Positions 16,738 to 26,683 of a stretch of DNA of 64,000 nucleotides are shown here, in pieces. Origin of the DNA: JAGVIE01 sp964520905 (GTDB taxonomy: Bacteria; Bacteroidota; Ignavibacteria; UBA10030; SZUA-254); assembly GCA_964520905.1 (NCBI GenBank), contig CAZFQL010000002.1:186001-250000 (forward strand), in the 5' to 3' direction. The notes under the pieces are model-generated. The model ran no database searches. It was not told the DNA's origin and saw nothing but the letters and a program-made list of their open reading frames with translations. The translations under genes were made by a program, and so were the position numbers. Numbering within the stretch: the first letter of the stretch is position 1; the number at the start of each line of letters is the position of its first letter.

Positions 16738-18065
16738 TATTCTCCTTCTCCAATCGTCGGTGATTGAGAGAAATTATGGCTGAACCAATAACTGACCTTC
16801 CCGAAAACCCGTAAATCATCTTGTGCAATTTTATTTCTTATCCATTGTACCTGCGTATCCAACGAGAAAGAAGAAACCAACCGGACTATAACACCGAGCG
16901 AACCAGCGAACAATTCCTCCTTTTTGCCGGATTGTTCATCCAACCGATATGTCGCAAACGAAGCGCTGATTGTTGGAATAAATTTTCTGTCAAATAAAGG
17001 ATACATACCTTCCGCGCTAAAAGAAGCAAGTTGACCGGAATAGCCGTTGCTGCCTGCATAGCGAACGCTGCCGTATGTAGAGTTAACTCCTATTGTCAAC
17101 CGGCGGCTTAATTCTTCACCATACTGAACGAAGGCGACTCTGCCGAACGTGGATAGCGGAGAACACAAAGAATATTCGACTCCACCCTCATATTCGTTTA
17201 CCGACTCAATTTCGAAGATCGAGAAAAATGAATTGAAGGGAATTCTTTGTCCCCGGTAGATATAAGTTCCGGTGAATGCAAGTTTATCGTTAGCATTCAC
17301 TCTAGAATTAATTTCACCGCGCAAAACATTGCTGGTATTTAATTCATAATCGAACCTTCCATACGCCGATAATCGAGTTCCGTAAGAATAGCTGGCGTCG
17401 GCGCTGATTAATTGTACCTTGCGAACTGCGGGTTGTACAAGAACGGTAACCGGATTGAAAATACTATCGGGTCTGATTGCCGAATAACCCTCCATCAACC
17501 GATTACGATTTGAATAACTCAACCCGAGCCTCGATCCTTCTAAGAAGTATCCGATAATTTGACCACCGGCTAAAAAATTTCTGTCGATATCTTTGAATCC
17601 TTTCCAGCGCAAATTAGCTTGTACATTTGCGCCGCCGTAACCGGTGAGAATCATCTTCTTATTCCACATTTTCGCTTTGAATAGTACTCCATCTACAACA
17701 CCGTTGCCAACGCCCGCGAATACCGGTATCCTTCCCATGTTCAGATCGGCGATCTCCGCAAAATTCTTCAACCGTACGTATGCATTGTACACGCGAACTG
17801 CTCCATCATCGGAAGTCGAAGGTGAACTGCTTATCGCCCCGGTAATGTTAGTATGGAACGAAAATTCTCCGTGCGATGCATCGAGTTGAAGATTCTGGTA
17901 GAACCGCGTTACAATATCCGAAGTTTTATCGGACGTGAATCGTTCCCATGAGTAAAAAGAAGTTGATAATCTACCGTTGATTAGTTGAGCGCTCGTGAAA
18001 TTCACAAGCATAAAAATCAGGAGGACAAAAAAAAGAAATTTTAGAAGTTTCATAGCTGATATCAT
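16737..18065 (-). CDS. Outer-membrane beta-barrel protein, putative conduit porin
   Basis: 442 residues with a signal peptide ending near VNFTSAQ, then alternating amphipathic strands throughout (for example FSFHTNITGAIS, RLSAYGRFDYEL, LAFTGTYIYRG, LDTQVQWIRNK, LRVFGKVSYWF), as expected of a barrel of about 16-20 strands. No specific porin family is recognised. The stop overlaps the start of the 12-heme cytochrome gene (TAATG), so the three proteins are likely made together. By analogy to porin-cytochrome complexes such as MtrCAB and the Geobacter Omb/Oma/Omc sets, it could sheath a cytochrome across the outer membrane. The first ATG is at 18065, another at 18053; no Shine-Dalgarno settles it. 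Confidence 0.75.
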   Translation of the reverse strand: MISAMKLLKFLFFVLLIFMLVNFTSAQLINGRLSTSFYSWERFTSDKTSDIVTRFYQNLQLDASHGEFSFHTNITGAISSSPSTSDDGAVRVYNAYVRLKNFAEIADLNMGRIPVFAGVGNGVVDGVLFKAKMWNKKMILTGYGGANVQANLRWKGFKDIDRNFLAGGQIIGYFLEGSRLGLSYSNRNRLMEGYSAIRPDSIFNPVTVLVQPAVRKVQLISADASYSYGTRLSAYGRFDYELNTSNVLRGEINSRVNANDKLAFTGTYIYRGQRIPFNSFFSIFEIESVNEYEGGVEYSLCSPLSTFGRVAFVQYGEELSRRLTIGVNSTYGSVRYAGSNGYSGQLASFSAEGMYPLFDRKFIPTISASFATYRLDEQSGKKEELFAGSLGVIVRLVSSFSLDTQVQWIRNKIAQDDLRVFGKVSYWFSHNFSQSPTIGEGE

Positions 18066-18161
18066 AATAAGTAATGAATATTTACGGCGATATTATTACT
18101 GTAAGCTTGCAGGGAAATATTCAAAAAAAAATCATTAAAATCAATAGCGTGTTGAGACGTC

Positions 18162-19553
18162 TTAAATATTTACCGTCAATGGTAAAAATACTGTAAATTC
18201 ACTCCCTTGATTCGGAACGCTTGTTACCGAGATAGTACCGCGGTGAGCCTCGACTATCAGCTTCGCTATGGATAATCCTAATCCTGTTCCACCGAGTTCG
18301 CGCTGACGAGCTTTATCTACTCTATAAAACCGATCGAAGATGCGTATTATTTCAGATTGAGGAATCCCGATACCGGTATCTGCAATTGTTATCCTGGCAA
18401 AACCATTAAGACACGATAACCCGATATGTATCTCGCCTTGATTATGGTTATATTTGACGGCATTGTCTATCAGATTCAAGAGCATCTGGCGAAGCCGTTG
18501 TTCGTCACCGATAATAGTCGCATCGGCAAGTCGATCAAGAGTAACAGAAATTTCGCGCTGGGACGCGATGATGACGCTTTCCTCATACATTCGAACTATT
18601 AATTGTCTCAGGTCTACCGGTTCCTTTGCGATTATTTCCTGACCAACATCTCCCTTCGCAAGAAGGAGTAAGTTTTCGATGATGCTGTTCATGCGAAGGG
18701 TCTCATCGAGGCATCGCGCTATTGTTTCACGCATTTCGCCTACTGATATTTTATTATCGAGAGCAGTCTCAAGTTGAGCCCGCATGACAGAGAGCGGAGT
18801 CTTCAGTTCATGAGATGCGTCGGCGGAAAACTGTTTCATTTGTTTGAATGAGAATTCCAACCTCGAAATCATTTCATTGAAAGTAGATATTATCTTGCCA
18901 ATCTCATCCTTTGCGCTATGCTCGGGGATTCTGTCATATAACCTGTCGGCATTGATGCGCTGTGCTGTTTCGATAACCTGATTGATTTTTGCAAAAGATT
19001 GTTTGGCAAGTAACGCCCCCCCTGTTGCGGCAAGCACCAGAATAATAGGACCCATCCATGCTAAAATCTTCAATAACTGGTTGACCGCCGATGTGATACT
19101 TTCTGTCGGCATAGCCAGATAGATAATATTACGATTTGATTGTTCTACAATAAGACGGATATCATGATTACGGAAAGTCTTAATCGTCGTCAAAAGTGAA
19201 AACTTACCGTTTGAAAGGTTTGCATGGCTGGCAAGCGTGTCTTCAAATTTCAGATTCGGGGATTGGTAATAAATTTTTCCAGTAGAATCCCATATCTCGA
19301 TATATTCTTTGATCGGATAAAAAGACGCATGCTCAAAGATATCTTCTTTGACAGCTTGATCAGGCTCCCCTCGTACTACATGCTTTTCAAGCCGCGCGAT
19401 GATCCACTTGGCTTCATTCTGAATCGATTTATCCAGCGAATCGGATAGAGTCCGATTAATATACTCATAGATAGCCCAGGAAATTATTATGAAAGTAACT
19501 GCAAAAACAATCGTGTACCACAAGGCAAGTCTGAATCGTATGGAACGATACAT
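18162..19553 (-). CDS. Membrane sensor histidine kinase
   Basis: 463 residues: membrane helix at about 11-31, a periplasmic sensor of about 125 residues, second helix at about 163-183, HAMP, then HisKA with phospho-acceptor H248 in FSADASHELKTP, and an ATPase domain with NLIDNAVKYN, DTGIGIP and GGTGLGLSIAK. It belongs to the EnvZ/CusS-like group. Its ATG directly abuts the TAA of the response regulator gene (TAAATG), so the two are co-translated. The barrel-cytochrome genes follow 96 bases downstream on the same strand, making them the natural candidate target. The signal sensed is unknown. Confidence 0.92.
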   Translation of the reverse strand: MYRSIRFRLALWYTIVFAVTFIIISWAIYEYINRTLSDSLDKSIQNEAKWIIARLEKHVVRGEPDQAVKEDIFEHASFYPIKEYIEIWDSTGKIYYQSPNLKFEDTLASHANLSNGKFSLLTTIKTFRNHDIRLIVEQSNRNIIYLAMPTESITSAVNQLLKILAWMGPIILVLAATGGALLAKQSFAKINQVIETAQRINADRLYDRIPEHSAKDEIGKIISTFNEMISRLEFSFKQMKQFSADASHELKTPLSVMRAQLETALDNKISVGEMRETIARCLDETLRMNSIIENLLLLAKGDVGQEIIAKEPVDLRQLIVRMYEESVIIASQREISVTLDRLADATIIGDEQRLRQMLLNLIDNAVKYNHNQGEIHIGLSCLNGFARITIADTGIGIPQSEIIRIFDRFYRVDKARQRELGGTGLGLSIAKLIVEAHRGTISVTSVPNQGSEFTVFLPLTVNI

Positions 19554-20282
19554 TTATTCTTCCTTCATGATGAATCCGACTCCGCGCACAGTTTGAATCA
19601 ATCGCGTTGGAAATCCTTCATCAATCGCTTTTCGAAGGTAATTTATGTAAACGTCAACAACGTTAGTTCCGGTATCAAAATTATATCCCCAAACTTGTTC
19701 TGCAATTTCCCTGCGGGTTAGTATACGATTTTTGTTGCGCATGAGAAGTTCGAGGAGAAAATATTCCTTTGCAGTCAGACGAATATTTCTGGATGCGCGC
19801 CGGACGCAGCGTGTTTCAATATCAAGTTCCAGGTCTGCAACGCGGAGTGGGTTTCTCTGCTGTATGCCCTGACGGCGCAACAAAGATTCTACGCGAGCGA
19901 GCAACTCAGCAAATGCAAACGGTTTCAATAAATAATCGTCTGCGCCCACGCGTAAACCTTCGACGCGGTCCTCGATCGTGCTTTTAGCAGTTAATATTAG
20001 AACCATACTTTGAACTTTGTTCCGACGCAGATCTTTTAGAACTTGAAGACCATCTCTGTGGGGTAAGAGTATATCGAGGATAATTAGATGGTATCTTTTG
20101 GTAGATGCAAGACGAAACCCTTCATCGCCATCATGAGCAATATCGACTGCATATCCGTCCTCCAGCAATCGCCTTGCTATGGAGTCAGCCAGATGCTGTT
20201 CATCTTCAACGACGAGAATATTGATTTTATCCCCAGGGGGCGGAAGATTACCTGTTTCTTCGTGTGAAATTTTCTTTTGCAC
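19554..20282 (-). CDS. OmpR-family response regulator
   Basis: 242 residues. The receiver domain (about 20-133) shows the acidic pair in VVEDE, phospho-acceptor D70 (LIILDILLP), T98 and K120 (LLKPF). A winged-helix DNA-binding domain (about 140-238) has the family end DVYINYLRKAID...TVRGVGFIM. It would bind promoter DNA after phosphorylation by the adjacent kinase. The first 18 residues before the receiver are atypical and may mean that translation starts later, but no internal Met is close to the domain. A 9-bp inverted repeat lies 38 bases upstream of the start. Confidence 0.92.
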   Translation of the reverse strand: MQKKISHEETGNLPPPGDKINILVVEDEQHLADSIARRLLEDGYAVDIAHDGDEGFRLASTKRYHLIILDILLPHRDGLQVLKDLRRNKVQSMVLILTAKSTIEDRVEGLRVGADDYLLKPFAFAELLARVESLLRRQGIQQRNPLRVADLELDIETRCVRRASRNIRLTAKEYFLLELLMRNKNRILTRREIAEQVWGYNFDTGTNVVDVYINYLRKAIDEGFPTRLIQTVRGVGFIMKEE

Positions 20283-20319
20283 AATAATATTCCTAGCATA
20301 AGAAAGTACAAAATATTCT

Positions 20320-20342
20320 TTATAACGGCAATACCGTTATAA
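20320..20342 (-). terminator. Inverted repeat between nuoN and the response regulator gene
   Basis: TTATAACGG-CAATA-CCGTTATAA is a perfect 9-bp stem with a 5-base loop, 50 bases after the nuoN stop and 38 bases before the regulator gene start, both on the minus strand. The following bases are AT-rich but have no clean U-run, so it may be a weak nuo terminator or an operator for the two-component operon. Confidence 0.45.
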
Positions 20343-20391
20343 AAATAGTTCGTTTCAAAAGAAAGATATTCGCAATGTGTGTGTGCTACGC

Positions 20392-21894
20392 TTACTGGAT
20401 ACCGAACATAGCAACCGATGCCTGTGCATATTCCACCAACGGTCCAAAATATAGACCGAGCAGGATTGTAGGAATAACGAGAACTAGAACGATGACAACC
20501 TCTGACACCGATATTTGAAATGGCTGTGCCGATGAATCGGGATCGCGGAGAAACATATTGCGTATAATCCGGACGTAATAATACAGTGACACCACACTGT
20601 TCAAGACACCTACGATTGCAAGCCAGAACCATTTAGCGTTAATGAGAGCGGCAAAGATATATAATTTACCTACAAATCCGGCTGTAGGGGGAATACCGGT
20701 AAGCGATAAGAGAAATATCGTCATCGCAACACCGAGTAACGGCGTGCGGTAGCCAAGCCCTTTATAATCATTTATATCTTCACTGCCCGTTTTATTGGCG
20801 ACAATCATTACGATGTAAAAAGCGCCGAGATTCATGAAGAGATAAACTACAAAATAAATCAGTATAGCGGCTATCCCTTCATTGCTTAACACCACTATGC
20901 CCATCAGCATGTAACCTGCATGTGCGATACTGGAATATGCGAGCAGCCGCTTGAGATTATTCTGCCAGACAGCAACTAAATTCCCAATCGTCATAGTAAG
21001 CACCGAAAGAACTGCGAGAATCAGGTTCCAATCAAATCCACGAAATGTTGCCCACGCGCCAAAAGCGAGATTTCCGACTGCAGGATCAATAAATGCGACT
21101 TTGAAGAAACGGATCATCATCGCGAAACCTGCGGCTTTCGATGCAACCGACAGAAATGCCGTAATTGTTATCGGGGCGCCCTCATACACATCGGGAGTCC
21201 AGAAGTGAAATGGCACTGCCGAAATTTTATACCCAAATCCTACTACAATTAAAATTCCAGCTATCGTTAAAGTCACTGCATTTACTTCGGTCAACGCCAA
21301 CGCATTATTAATACCGTAAATATCGACGGCGCCGGTTAATCCATACAAGATCGAAATACCATAAAGCATCATACCCGATGAAACTGCGCCGTAGATGATA
21401 TATTTCAATGATGCTTCGCTTGAATCATCCGCTTCCTTCGTGTAGCCGGCAAGTATGTAAGAACTGATGCTCGATAACTCCAGCGAAAGATACATCATCA
21501 ACAAATTTGTCGATCCGGCCATCAGGAACAAACCAAGCGTCAGAGCAATTAAAAGCGCGTAATATTCTGCAACACTACGTTTACCTCGCGTAAGCTCGGC
21601 TAATTGCATAGAAAATATCACAACAAAGATTGCGCTGGCAAGAATCACAAATTTAAAATAAATCGAGAATGAATCGACTGCAAGCATGTTTGAGAAAATT
21701 GAATTCGCACCCGTAGATATCTGTTGCACTACAAAATAAGCGGTGACAAACAAACCGAGAAGAGCGATCAATGCGGAACTATTACCTCTTTTTCGTAAGA
21801 TTAGATCTGCCAGAATCAATAGACAGAAAGTTACGGTAAGAGTTGTTTCCGGATATAAAAGTTTAACGCTATTTAGTATTTGTTCAAGCATCAT
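20392..21894 (-). CDS. nuoN: NADH-quinone oxidoreductase subunit N
   Basis: 500 residues with about 14 membrane helices. It is one of three antiporter-like proton-pumping subunits in the membrane arm of complex I. The proton channel region with conserved charged residues is visible in LSLELSSISSYILAGY (Glu on TM5) and in the downstream AVPFHFWTPDVYEGAP. It is the last gene of the 11-gene nuo cluster, separated from nuoM by 27 bases. Length and motifs are normal for the family. Confidence 0.95.
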   Translation of the reverse strand: MMLEQILNSVKLLYPETTLTVTFCLLILADLILRKRGNSSALIALLGLFVTAYFVVQQISTGANSIFSNMLAVDSFSIYFKFVILASAIFVVIFSMQLAELTRGKRSVAEYYALLIALTLGLFLMAGSTNLLMMYLSLELSSISSYILAGYTKEADDSSEASLKYIIYGAVSSGMMLYGISILYGLTGAVDIYGINNALALTEVNAVTLTIAGILIVVGFGYKISAVPFHFWTPDVYEGAPITITAFLSVASKAAGFAMMIRFFKVAFIDPAVGNLAFGAWATFRGFDWNLILAVLSVLTMTIGNLVAVWQNNLKRLLAYSSIAHAGYMLMGIVVLSNEGIAAILIYFVVYLFMNLGAFYIVMIVANKTGSEDINDYKGLGYRTPLLGVAMTIFLLSLTGIPPTAGFVGKLYIFAALINAKWFWLAIVGVLNSVVSLYYYVRIIRNMFLRDPDSSAQPFQISVSEVVIVLVLVIPTILLGLYFGPLVEYAQASVAMFGIQ

Positions 21895-21921
21895 TCAATG
21901 CAAATTGAAAATTAAAGAAAA

Positions 21922-23520
21922 TTAGTGTCCAGGTAAAGTCATGCTGCCGCTTTGATTAACAACATTCACAAGGGTATTAACCGCCGACGTCATCAAATCT
22001 ATTGCCGGTGACGGATAAATCCCGAGGAAAATTACAATTATAGCCAGCGGTACTAATGTAAATAACTCACGTCCATTGATATCTGGCAGCGATTTCCATT
22101 TATCGGGTAACGTACCGAGAAAAACACGTTGCAAAGTCCAGAGCATGTAAGCCGCAGTAAGTACAATGCCAAGTGTCGACGCTATCGTAATCGCTTTAAA
22201 AGATTGAAACGCGCCAAGGAACGAGAATGCTTCGCTAATAAAGCCGCTCAAACCCGGTAAACCAAGAGCAGCGAAGAACGCAATTACCATAACACCGGAA
22301 TATTTCGGCATCTGGTTCATCAATCCGCCGAAGTCGTTCAATCCGCGAGTATGAGCACGATCATAAATAACACCGACAATCAAGAAGAGCATAGCGGTGA
22401 TCGTACCATGATTGAACATTTGGAAAACGGCGCCGGTAAGACCTTGAGTATTGAGAGCAGCCATACCCAATATAACTACGCCCATATGACTGATACTTGA
22501 ATATGCAATGAGTTTCTTGAAATCTGTCTGTGCCATTGCCACAAGCGCGCCGTACACAATATTAATAAATCCGAGTATCGCAAGCGGTATCTGATAGTAT
22601 AAAGTCGCATCTGGAAATATCGGAAAACTGACCCTCAGTAACCCGTAAGTTCCCATCTTTAATAAAACACCTGCAAGAATTACGCTGATTGCCGTCGGGG
22701 CTTCAACGTGAGCATCGGGCAACCACGTATGGAAAGGAAAGATCGGTACTTTGATCGCAAATCCGATAAACAATCCTATGAATGCCAGATAGCGCCACGA
22801 CGTATTGAACCCGCTGAGGATCGAACCGGGATCGAAGTTATTCGGATTCATCATCGCAAGCATATTGAACGTGTGAAATTTTTCTCCGGTTGCCGGATCT
22901 ATTACCGAAACACTAAAATAAAGAGCCAACATTGCCAGAAGTATTAAAACGCTGCCAAAGAGTGTATAGAGGAAGAATTTAATGGCTGCATATTCACGCC
23001 GAGGTCCACCCCAGACACCGATAAGAAAGTACATCGGCAGGAGCATGATTTCCCAAAAAACATAGAATAAAAAAAAGTCGAGCGAAACAAACACACCCAT
23101 CATTCCGGTGTCAAGAAGCAAGAGAAGAGCAAAATATCCCTTGATCGATTTTACTATTCCCCACGATGCGAATACTGCAATAAAAGATATAATCGCCGTC
23201 AAGATAACCATCAATACACTCAATCCGTCTATTCCCATGAAATAATCTATGTGAATCCTGCCGAACCATGCAACCGATTTGATATCGATCCATGTTGCTT
23301 TTTCAACAAATTGAAATCCTTCCTGTGTATTAATTCCCGACATCCCGCGGTTGAAATTTATGTAAATAATTCCGGCGAGGATTACCTGCAGTGCCGTAAA
23401 GAAAGCCGCAGACCAGCGAATGGCGCTCTTATTCTCTTTCGGGAGGAGAAGCACAAGAACCATTCCTATAATTGGGAGGAATGTTGCCCAAGATAAAATT
23501 CCAAATCCAAGAAAACTCAT
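21922..23520 (-). CDS. nuoM: NADH-quinone oxidoreductase subunit M
   Basis: 532 residues, about 14 membrane helices, an antiporter-like proton-translocating subunit of complex I. DFFLFYVFWEIMLLPMYFLIGVWG carries the TM5 glutamate, and KVPIFPFHTWLPDAHVEAPTA the quinone-arm consensus shared by NuoL/M/N. It starts 62 bases after the nuoL stop and precedes nuoN. No irregularity seen. Confidence 0.96.
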   Translation of the reverse strand: MSFLGFGILSWATFLPIIGMVLVLLLPKENKSAIRWSAAFFTALQVILAGIIYINFNRGMSGINTQEGFQFVEKATWIDIKSVAWFGRIHIDYFMGIDGLSVLMVILTAIISFIAVFASWGIVKSIKGYFALLLLLDTGMMGVFVSLDFFLFYVFWEIMLLPMYFLIGVWGGPRREYAAIKFFLYTLFGSVLILLAMLALYFSVSVIDPATGEKFHTFNMLAMMNPNNFDPGSILSGFNTSWRYLAFIGLFIGFAIKVPIFPFHTWLPDAHVEAPTAISVILAGVLLKMGTYGLLRVSFPIFPDATLYYQIPLAILGFINIVYGALVAMAQTDFKKLIAYSSISHMGVVILGMAALNTQGLTGAVFQMFNHGTITAMLFLIVGVIYDRAHTRGLNDFGGLMNQMPKYSGVMVIAFFAALGLPGLSGFISEAFSFLGAFQSFKAITIASTLGIVLTAAYMLWTLQRVFLGTLPDKWKSLPDINGRELFTLVPLAIIVIFLGIYPSPAIDLMTSAVNTLVNVVNQSGSMTLPGH

Positions 23521-23582
23521 GAGTGGTTAACCTTATAACTTATTTGAAAAAAATTTTATACTTAAAAAACAGTAACATAGAA

Positions 23583-25829
23583 TCATCTGAAAACATAGAA
23601 CAACACCATTACACCGAGAATCACAAAAATAATATATGATTGAACACGACCGGTTTGAGTTTTTCTGAAGAGCATTCCCAAAAATCCGGAAAAATAAGCG
23701 ATGCCATTTACAAGTCCGTCTACAACTCGCTGATCGAAACCACCGGCACCAGCCCAGAAAAAGAAGAAAGTGAGACAAGCAGTCAACAATCCCATAACGA
23801 TTGCGCTTACGAGCGCATGCTGACCGTAGAACCACTGCCCTACAAAAATTGCAGCGACTACCGAAATAACTCCTCCGATAATTAACAATGCCGATGCGCT
23901 TGCCTTCTGTTCCTTTGCATGGTCGGTATACCCAAACACAATACCCTTAGTCCAACTCGCAGTACCGTTTACAATACCGTCGATTATGTTATTATCAAAC
24001 CAACGCAGGATGCGCGTAACTGCAAGCGTGCCACCGACTATAACAGCGCCATACAGTTCGTCAAAATACCATTTGTTCAACAAGAACTTGTACGGGCCGC
24101 TATATTTTTCAGCCAATGCATCGGCGTTAATTTTCTTCCACTTGTAGGTTACAAAAGCCAGTAGAATACCAATTCCAGCGACTGTAAGCGATAGCGCCAT
24201 AGCCGGAATGTGTGAATGGTGAAGAGCTTCTTCAAACTTTTCGATTTCAGTCGCGCGAACCGTTTCGGGCACAACCGATATTGGTCTCTCGATTGCGTGA
24301 TAAAACCAACCCGATGAAGCGCCAAAAGGATTGAACGAGAAGAACACAAAAAAGCTGAGAACCGCAAAGATTATGAGCGGTATAGTCATAGTCTTCGGTG
24401 ATTCATGAATATGTTCTATCCGATTGGCATCGACCGGATCGCCGAGGAACGTGATGATAACAAGTCGGAACATGTAAAACGCTGTCAAGCCTGCAACTAA
24501 GAATCCGATGATCGGAACCAGATAATGCCCGGTTAACCCGCCGAATGCGAGCGTTCCGGCGAGGACCTCATCTTTACTTAAAAAACCTGAAGTGAACGGA
24601 ACCCCGCTGATAGCGAGTGTGTACATCAAGAACGCAAAGAATGTAATAGGCATCTTTTTACCAAGTCCACCCATATTCCGAATATCTTGTGCATCGGTAT
24701 GATGATCGCCCTGATGGTGCAAGGCGTTGTGCATTGCATAAATAACCGATCCCGAACCGAGGAATAAACCGGCTTTAAACATTGCGTGTGTCGTCAGATG
24801 GAAAAACCCTGCGGTGTATGCGCCGACACCGAGTCCCATAACCATATAACCGAGTTGGGAGATAGTAGAGTATGCGAGCACTTTCTTGATATCGTTTTGA
24901 GCGATGGCGATAGTCGCAGAGATGAAAGCGGTAATAGCTCCTACGTATGCAATCACAATCAGCGCGTTGGCGGTCATCATCGGGAACGTTCGGGCGATGA
25001 GATACACTCCGGCGGCAACCATCGTTGCGGCATGAATCAGGGCGCTGACAGGCGTCGGACCTTCCATTGCATCCGGCAGCCACACATGAAGCGGAAATTG
25101 AGCAGACTTACCGATAGCTCCACAGAAGATTAAAATTCCTGCCGCTGTCAGCCATGCTTCACTTCCCATCGGGATGTGACCTGCCTGGATTGCAGAAAAT
25201 ATTTCGTTAAATCCGAATGTTCTGAATGTATGGTAGAGTATCAGAATACCAGTAAACATTCCAATATCCCCAATACGATTCACAACAAATGCTTTGATTG
25301 CAGCATTCGAAGCTGATTTCTTCTCATACCAATGACCAATGAGAAGATAGGAGCTGATGCCAACAAGTTCCCATCCAACATACATCGTAAAAAAATTATT
25401 TGTCAGAACAATCACGAGCATGGAGAAAGTGAACAGACCGAGGTATGCGAAATACCTTGTGTATCTCACATCGCCTTTCATATATCCAATGGAGAATAGG
25501 TGAACGAGCGCGCTAACGATGCAAACGACCACCATCATAATCGCGGAGAGGTTATCTATGACCAACCCGAGATACATTTGAAGGAATCCAAGAAGCGGGA
25601 CATTCCCAAAGTCCACCCATTTGAAACTGAAGCTTATCGGCTCGTTAAATACAGTTAACTTTTGATACATGATGAAGAATGAGAGAGCCAGACAAATGAA
25701 TAGAACTGCTGTCCCCAACCAATCTCCCTGACGGGATAATCTTTTCCCCAGGAAGATAAGCGTAAGAAAACTAATAAGCGGTAATAGTAAAACGATCAGA
25801 GAAAATTTTACAAGAAGTTCCGGCGACAA
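23583..25829 (-). CDS. nuoL: NADH-quinone oxidoreductase subunit L
   Basis: 748 residues, longer than the 610-680 common in the family. The antiporter-like core shows YVGWELVGISSYLLIGHWY and SAQFPLHVWLPDAMEGPTPVSAL. The region after about residue 520 contains the lateral amphipathic helix area that braces NuoM and NuoN, with a charged linker (TEIEKFEEALHHSH) and four or more extra hydrophobic segments at the C-terminus. NuoL is the distal proton channel of complex I. Its start is 3 bases after the nuoK stop. The extension resembles that of other long NuoL proteins and is not taken as a fusion. Confidence 0.95.
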   Translation of the reverse strand: MSPELLVKFSLIVLLLPLISFLTLIFLGKRLSRQGDWLGTAVLFICLALSFFIMYQKLTVFNEPISFSFKWVDFGNVPLLGFLQMYLGLVIDNLSAIMMVVVCIVSALVHLFSIGYMKGDVRYTRYFAYLGLFTFSMLVIVLTNNFFTMYVGWELVGISSYLLIGHWYEKKSASNAAIKAFVVNRIGDIGMFTGILILYHTFRTFGFNEIFSAIQAGHIPMGSEAWLTAAGILIFCGAIGKSAQFPLHVWLPDAMEGPTPVSALIHAATMVAAGVYLIARTFPMMTANALIVIAYVGAITAFISATIAIAQNDIKKVLAYSTISQLGYMVMGLGVGAYTAGFFHLTTHAMFKAGLFLGSGSVIYAMHNALHHQGDHHTDAQDIRNMGGLGKKMPITFFAFLMYTLAISGVPFTSGFLSKDEVLAGTLAFGGLTGHYLVPIIGFLVAGLTAFYMFRLVIITFLGDPVDANRIEHIHESPKTMTIPLIIFAVLSFFVFFSFNPFGASSGWFYHAIERPISVVPETVRATEIEKFEEALHHSHIPAMALSLTVAGIGILLAFVTYKWKKINADALAEKYSGPYKFLLNKWYFDELYGAVIVGGTLAVTRILRWFDNNIIDGIVNGTASWTKGIVFGYTDHAKEQKASASALLIIGGVISVVAAIFVGQWFYGQHALVSAIVMGLLTACLTFFFFWAGAGGFDQRVVDGLVNGIAYFSGFLGMLFRKTQTGRVQSYIIFVILGVMVLFYVFR

Positions 25830-25832
25830 ATC

Positions 25833-26141
25833 CTACTCCTTTAGCTTGTTGATTTCATCAACGTTAACGGTTTTAAAACGCTGATAGATATTTAAAACGA
25901 TTGCCAGAGCAACGGCAGCCTCGGCGGCGGCAAGGATAATCACGAACACGGCTATTGCCTGTCCATCAAGCCGCATCCCGCCGTAACGAGAGAAGGCAAT
26001 GAAATTGATGTTTGCTGCATTTAATATCAGTTCGATTCCCATCAGAACCATGATGGCATTTTTACGTGTAACGACGCCATAGAGACCGAGCGAAAAAAGA
26101 ACCGCGCTGAGGATGAGATAATGTGTTAAGGTTACTTGCAT
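25833..26141 (-). CDS. nuoK: NADH-quinone oxidoreductase subunit K
   Basis: 102 residues, three membrane helices. The helix-buried glutamates of NuoK are present in LMGIELILNAANINF and AAAEAAVALAIVLN. It forms part of the proton path between the quinone site and the antiporter subunits. It lies between nuoJ (28 bases) and nuoL (3 bases). Size matches the family closely. Confidence 0.95.
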   Translation of the reverse strand: MQVTLTHYLILSAVLFSLGLYGVVTRKNAIMVLMGIELILNAANINFIAFSRYGGMRLDGQAIAVFVIILAAAEAAVALAIVLNIYQRFKTVNVDEINKLKE

Positions 26142-26169
26142 AATTTTTTATTTAACGAAAATCCAAGTT

Positions 26170-26676
26170 TCAAAAAATATTCTTACCGCGGCGTGCAATC
26201 ATAGCCGCACCGATCAATGCAACAAGAAGAACGATCGATGCAACTTCGAACGGCAGCAGGTATGTTGTCAAAAACATTTCACCCAAGCCATGAGTGGTGG
26301 TCGAAACTACCGGAACGGATTGAACAATCTTCCAATCGGTGGCATAGAAAACACCGCATATCGAACCGGCAGTCATTGCAGCCAGTAACGATGCAGGCAG
26401 AGTTTGAAGCGTGCCTGTTTTAATATCAACGCTTACTACTTTGTTTGTTAACATCACTCCGAAAAGAAGCAGCACAAGGATACCGCCGACGTATATCAAT
26501 AATTGCGCTACTGCTATGAAATCGGCATTGAGCAGAACATATATTCCGGCGACACCGAAGAAAGTAAAAAGGAGTGAGAATGCCGCGTAAATAATATTCC
26601 GTGAAAACACGACTATGCCCGCAGAAACAAGTGTTATAAAGGCAAAGAAATAGAAAGTAATATCAAATAGATTCAT
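26170..26676 (-). CDS. nuoJ: NADH-quinone oxidoreductase subunit J
   Basis: 168 residues with five membrane helices; YAAFSLLFTFFGVAGIYVLLNADF and LIYVGGILVLLLFGVML are the conserved NuoJ segments, the latter containing the helix that changes from alpha to pi form in complex I. It starts 7 bases after nuoI. Confidence 0.94.
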   Translation of the reverse strand: MNLFDITFYFFAFITLVSAGIVVFSRNIIYAAFSLLFTFFGVAGIYVLLNADFIAVAQLLIYVGGILVLLLFGVMLTNKVVSVDIKTGTLQTLPASLLAAMTAGSICGVFYATDWKIVQSVPVVSTTTHGLGEMFLTTYLLPFEVASIVLLVALIGAAMIARRGKNIF

Positions 26677-26683
26677 GGTTATA

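Noticed and set aside
16737..18065. MtrB-type decaheme-associated porin assignment by name
   Set aside because: No CxxC or MtrB landmark was seen; only the barrel-like strand pattern and context support it, so no gene name is given.
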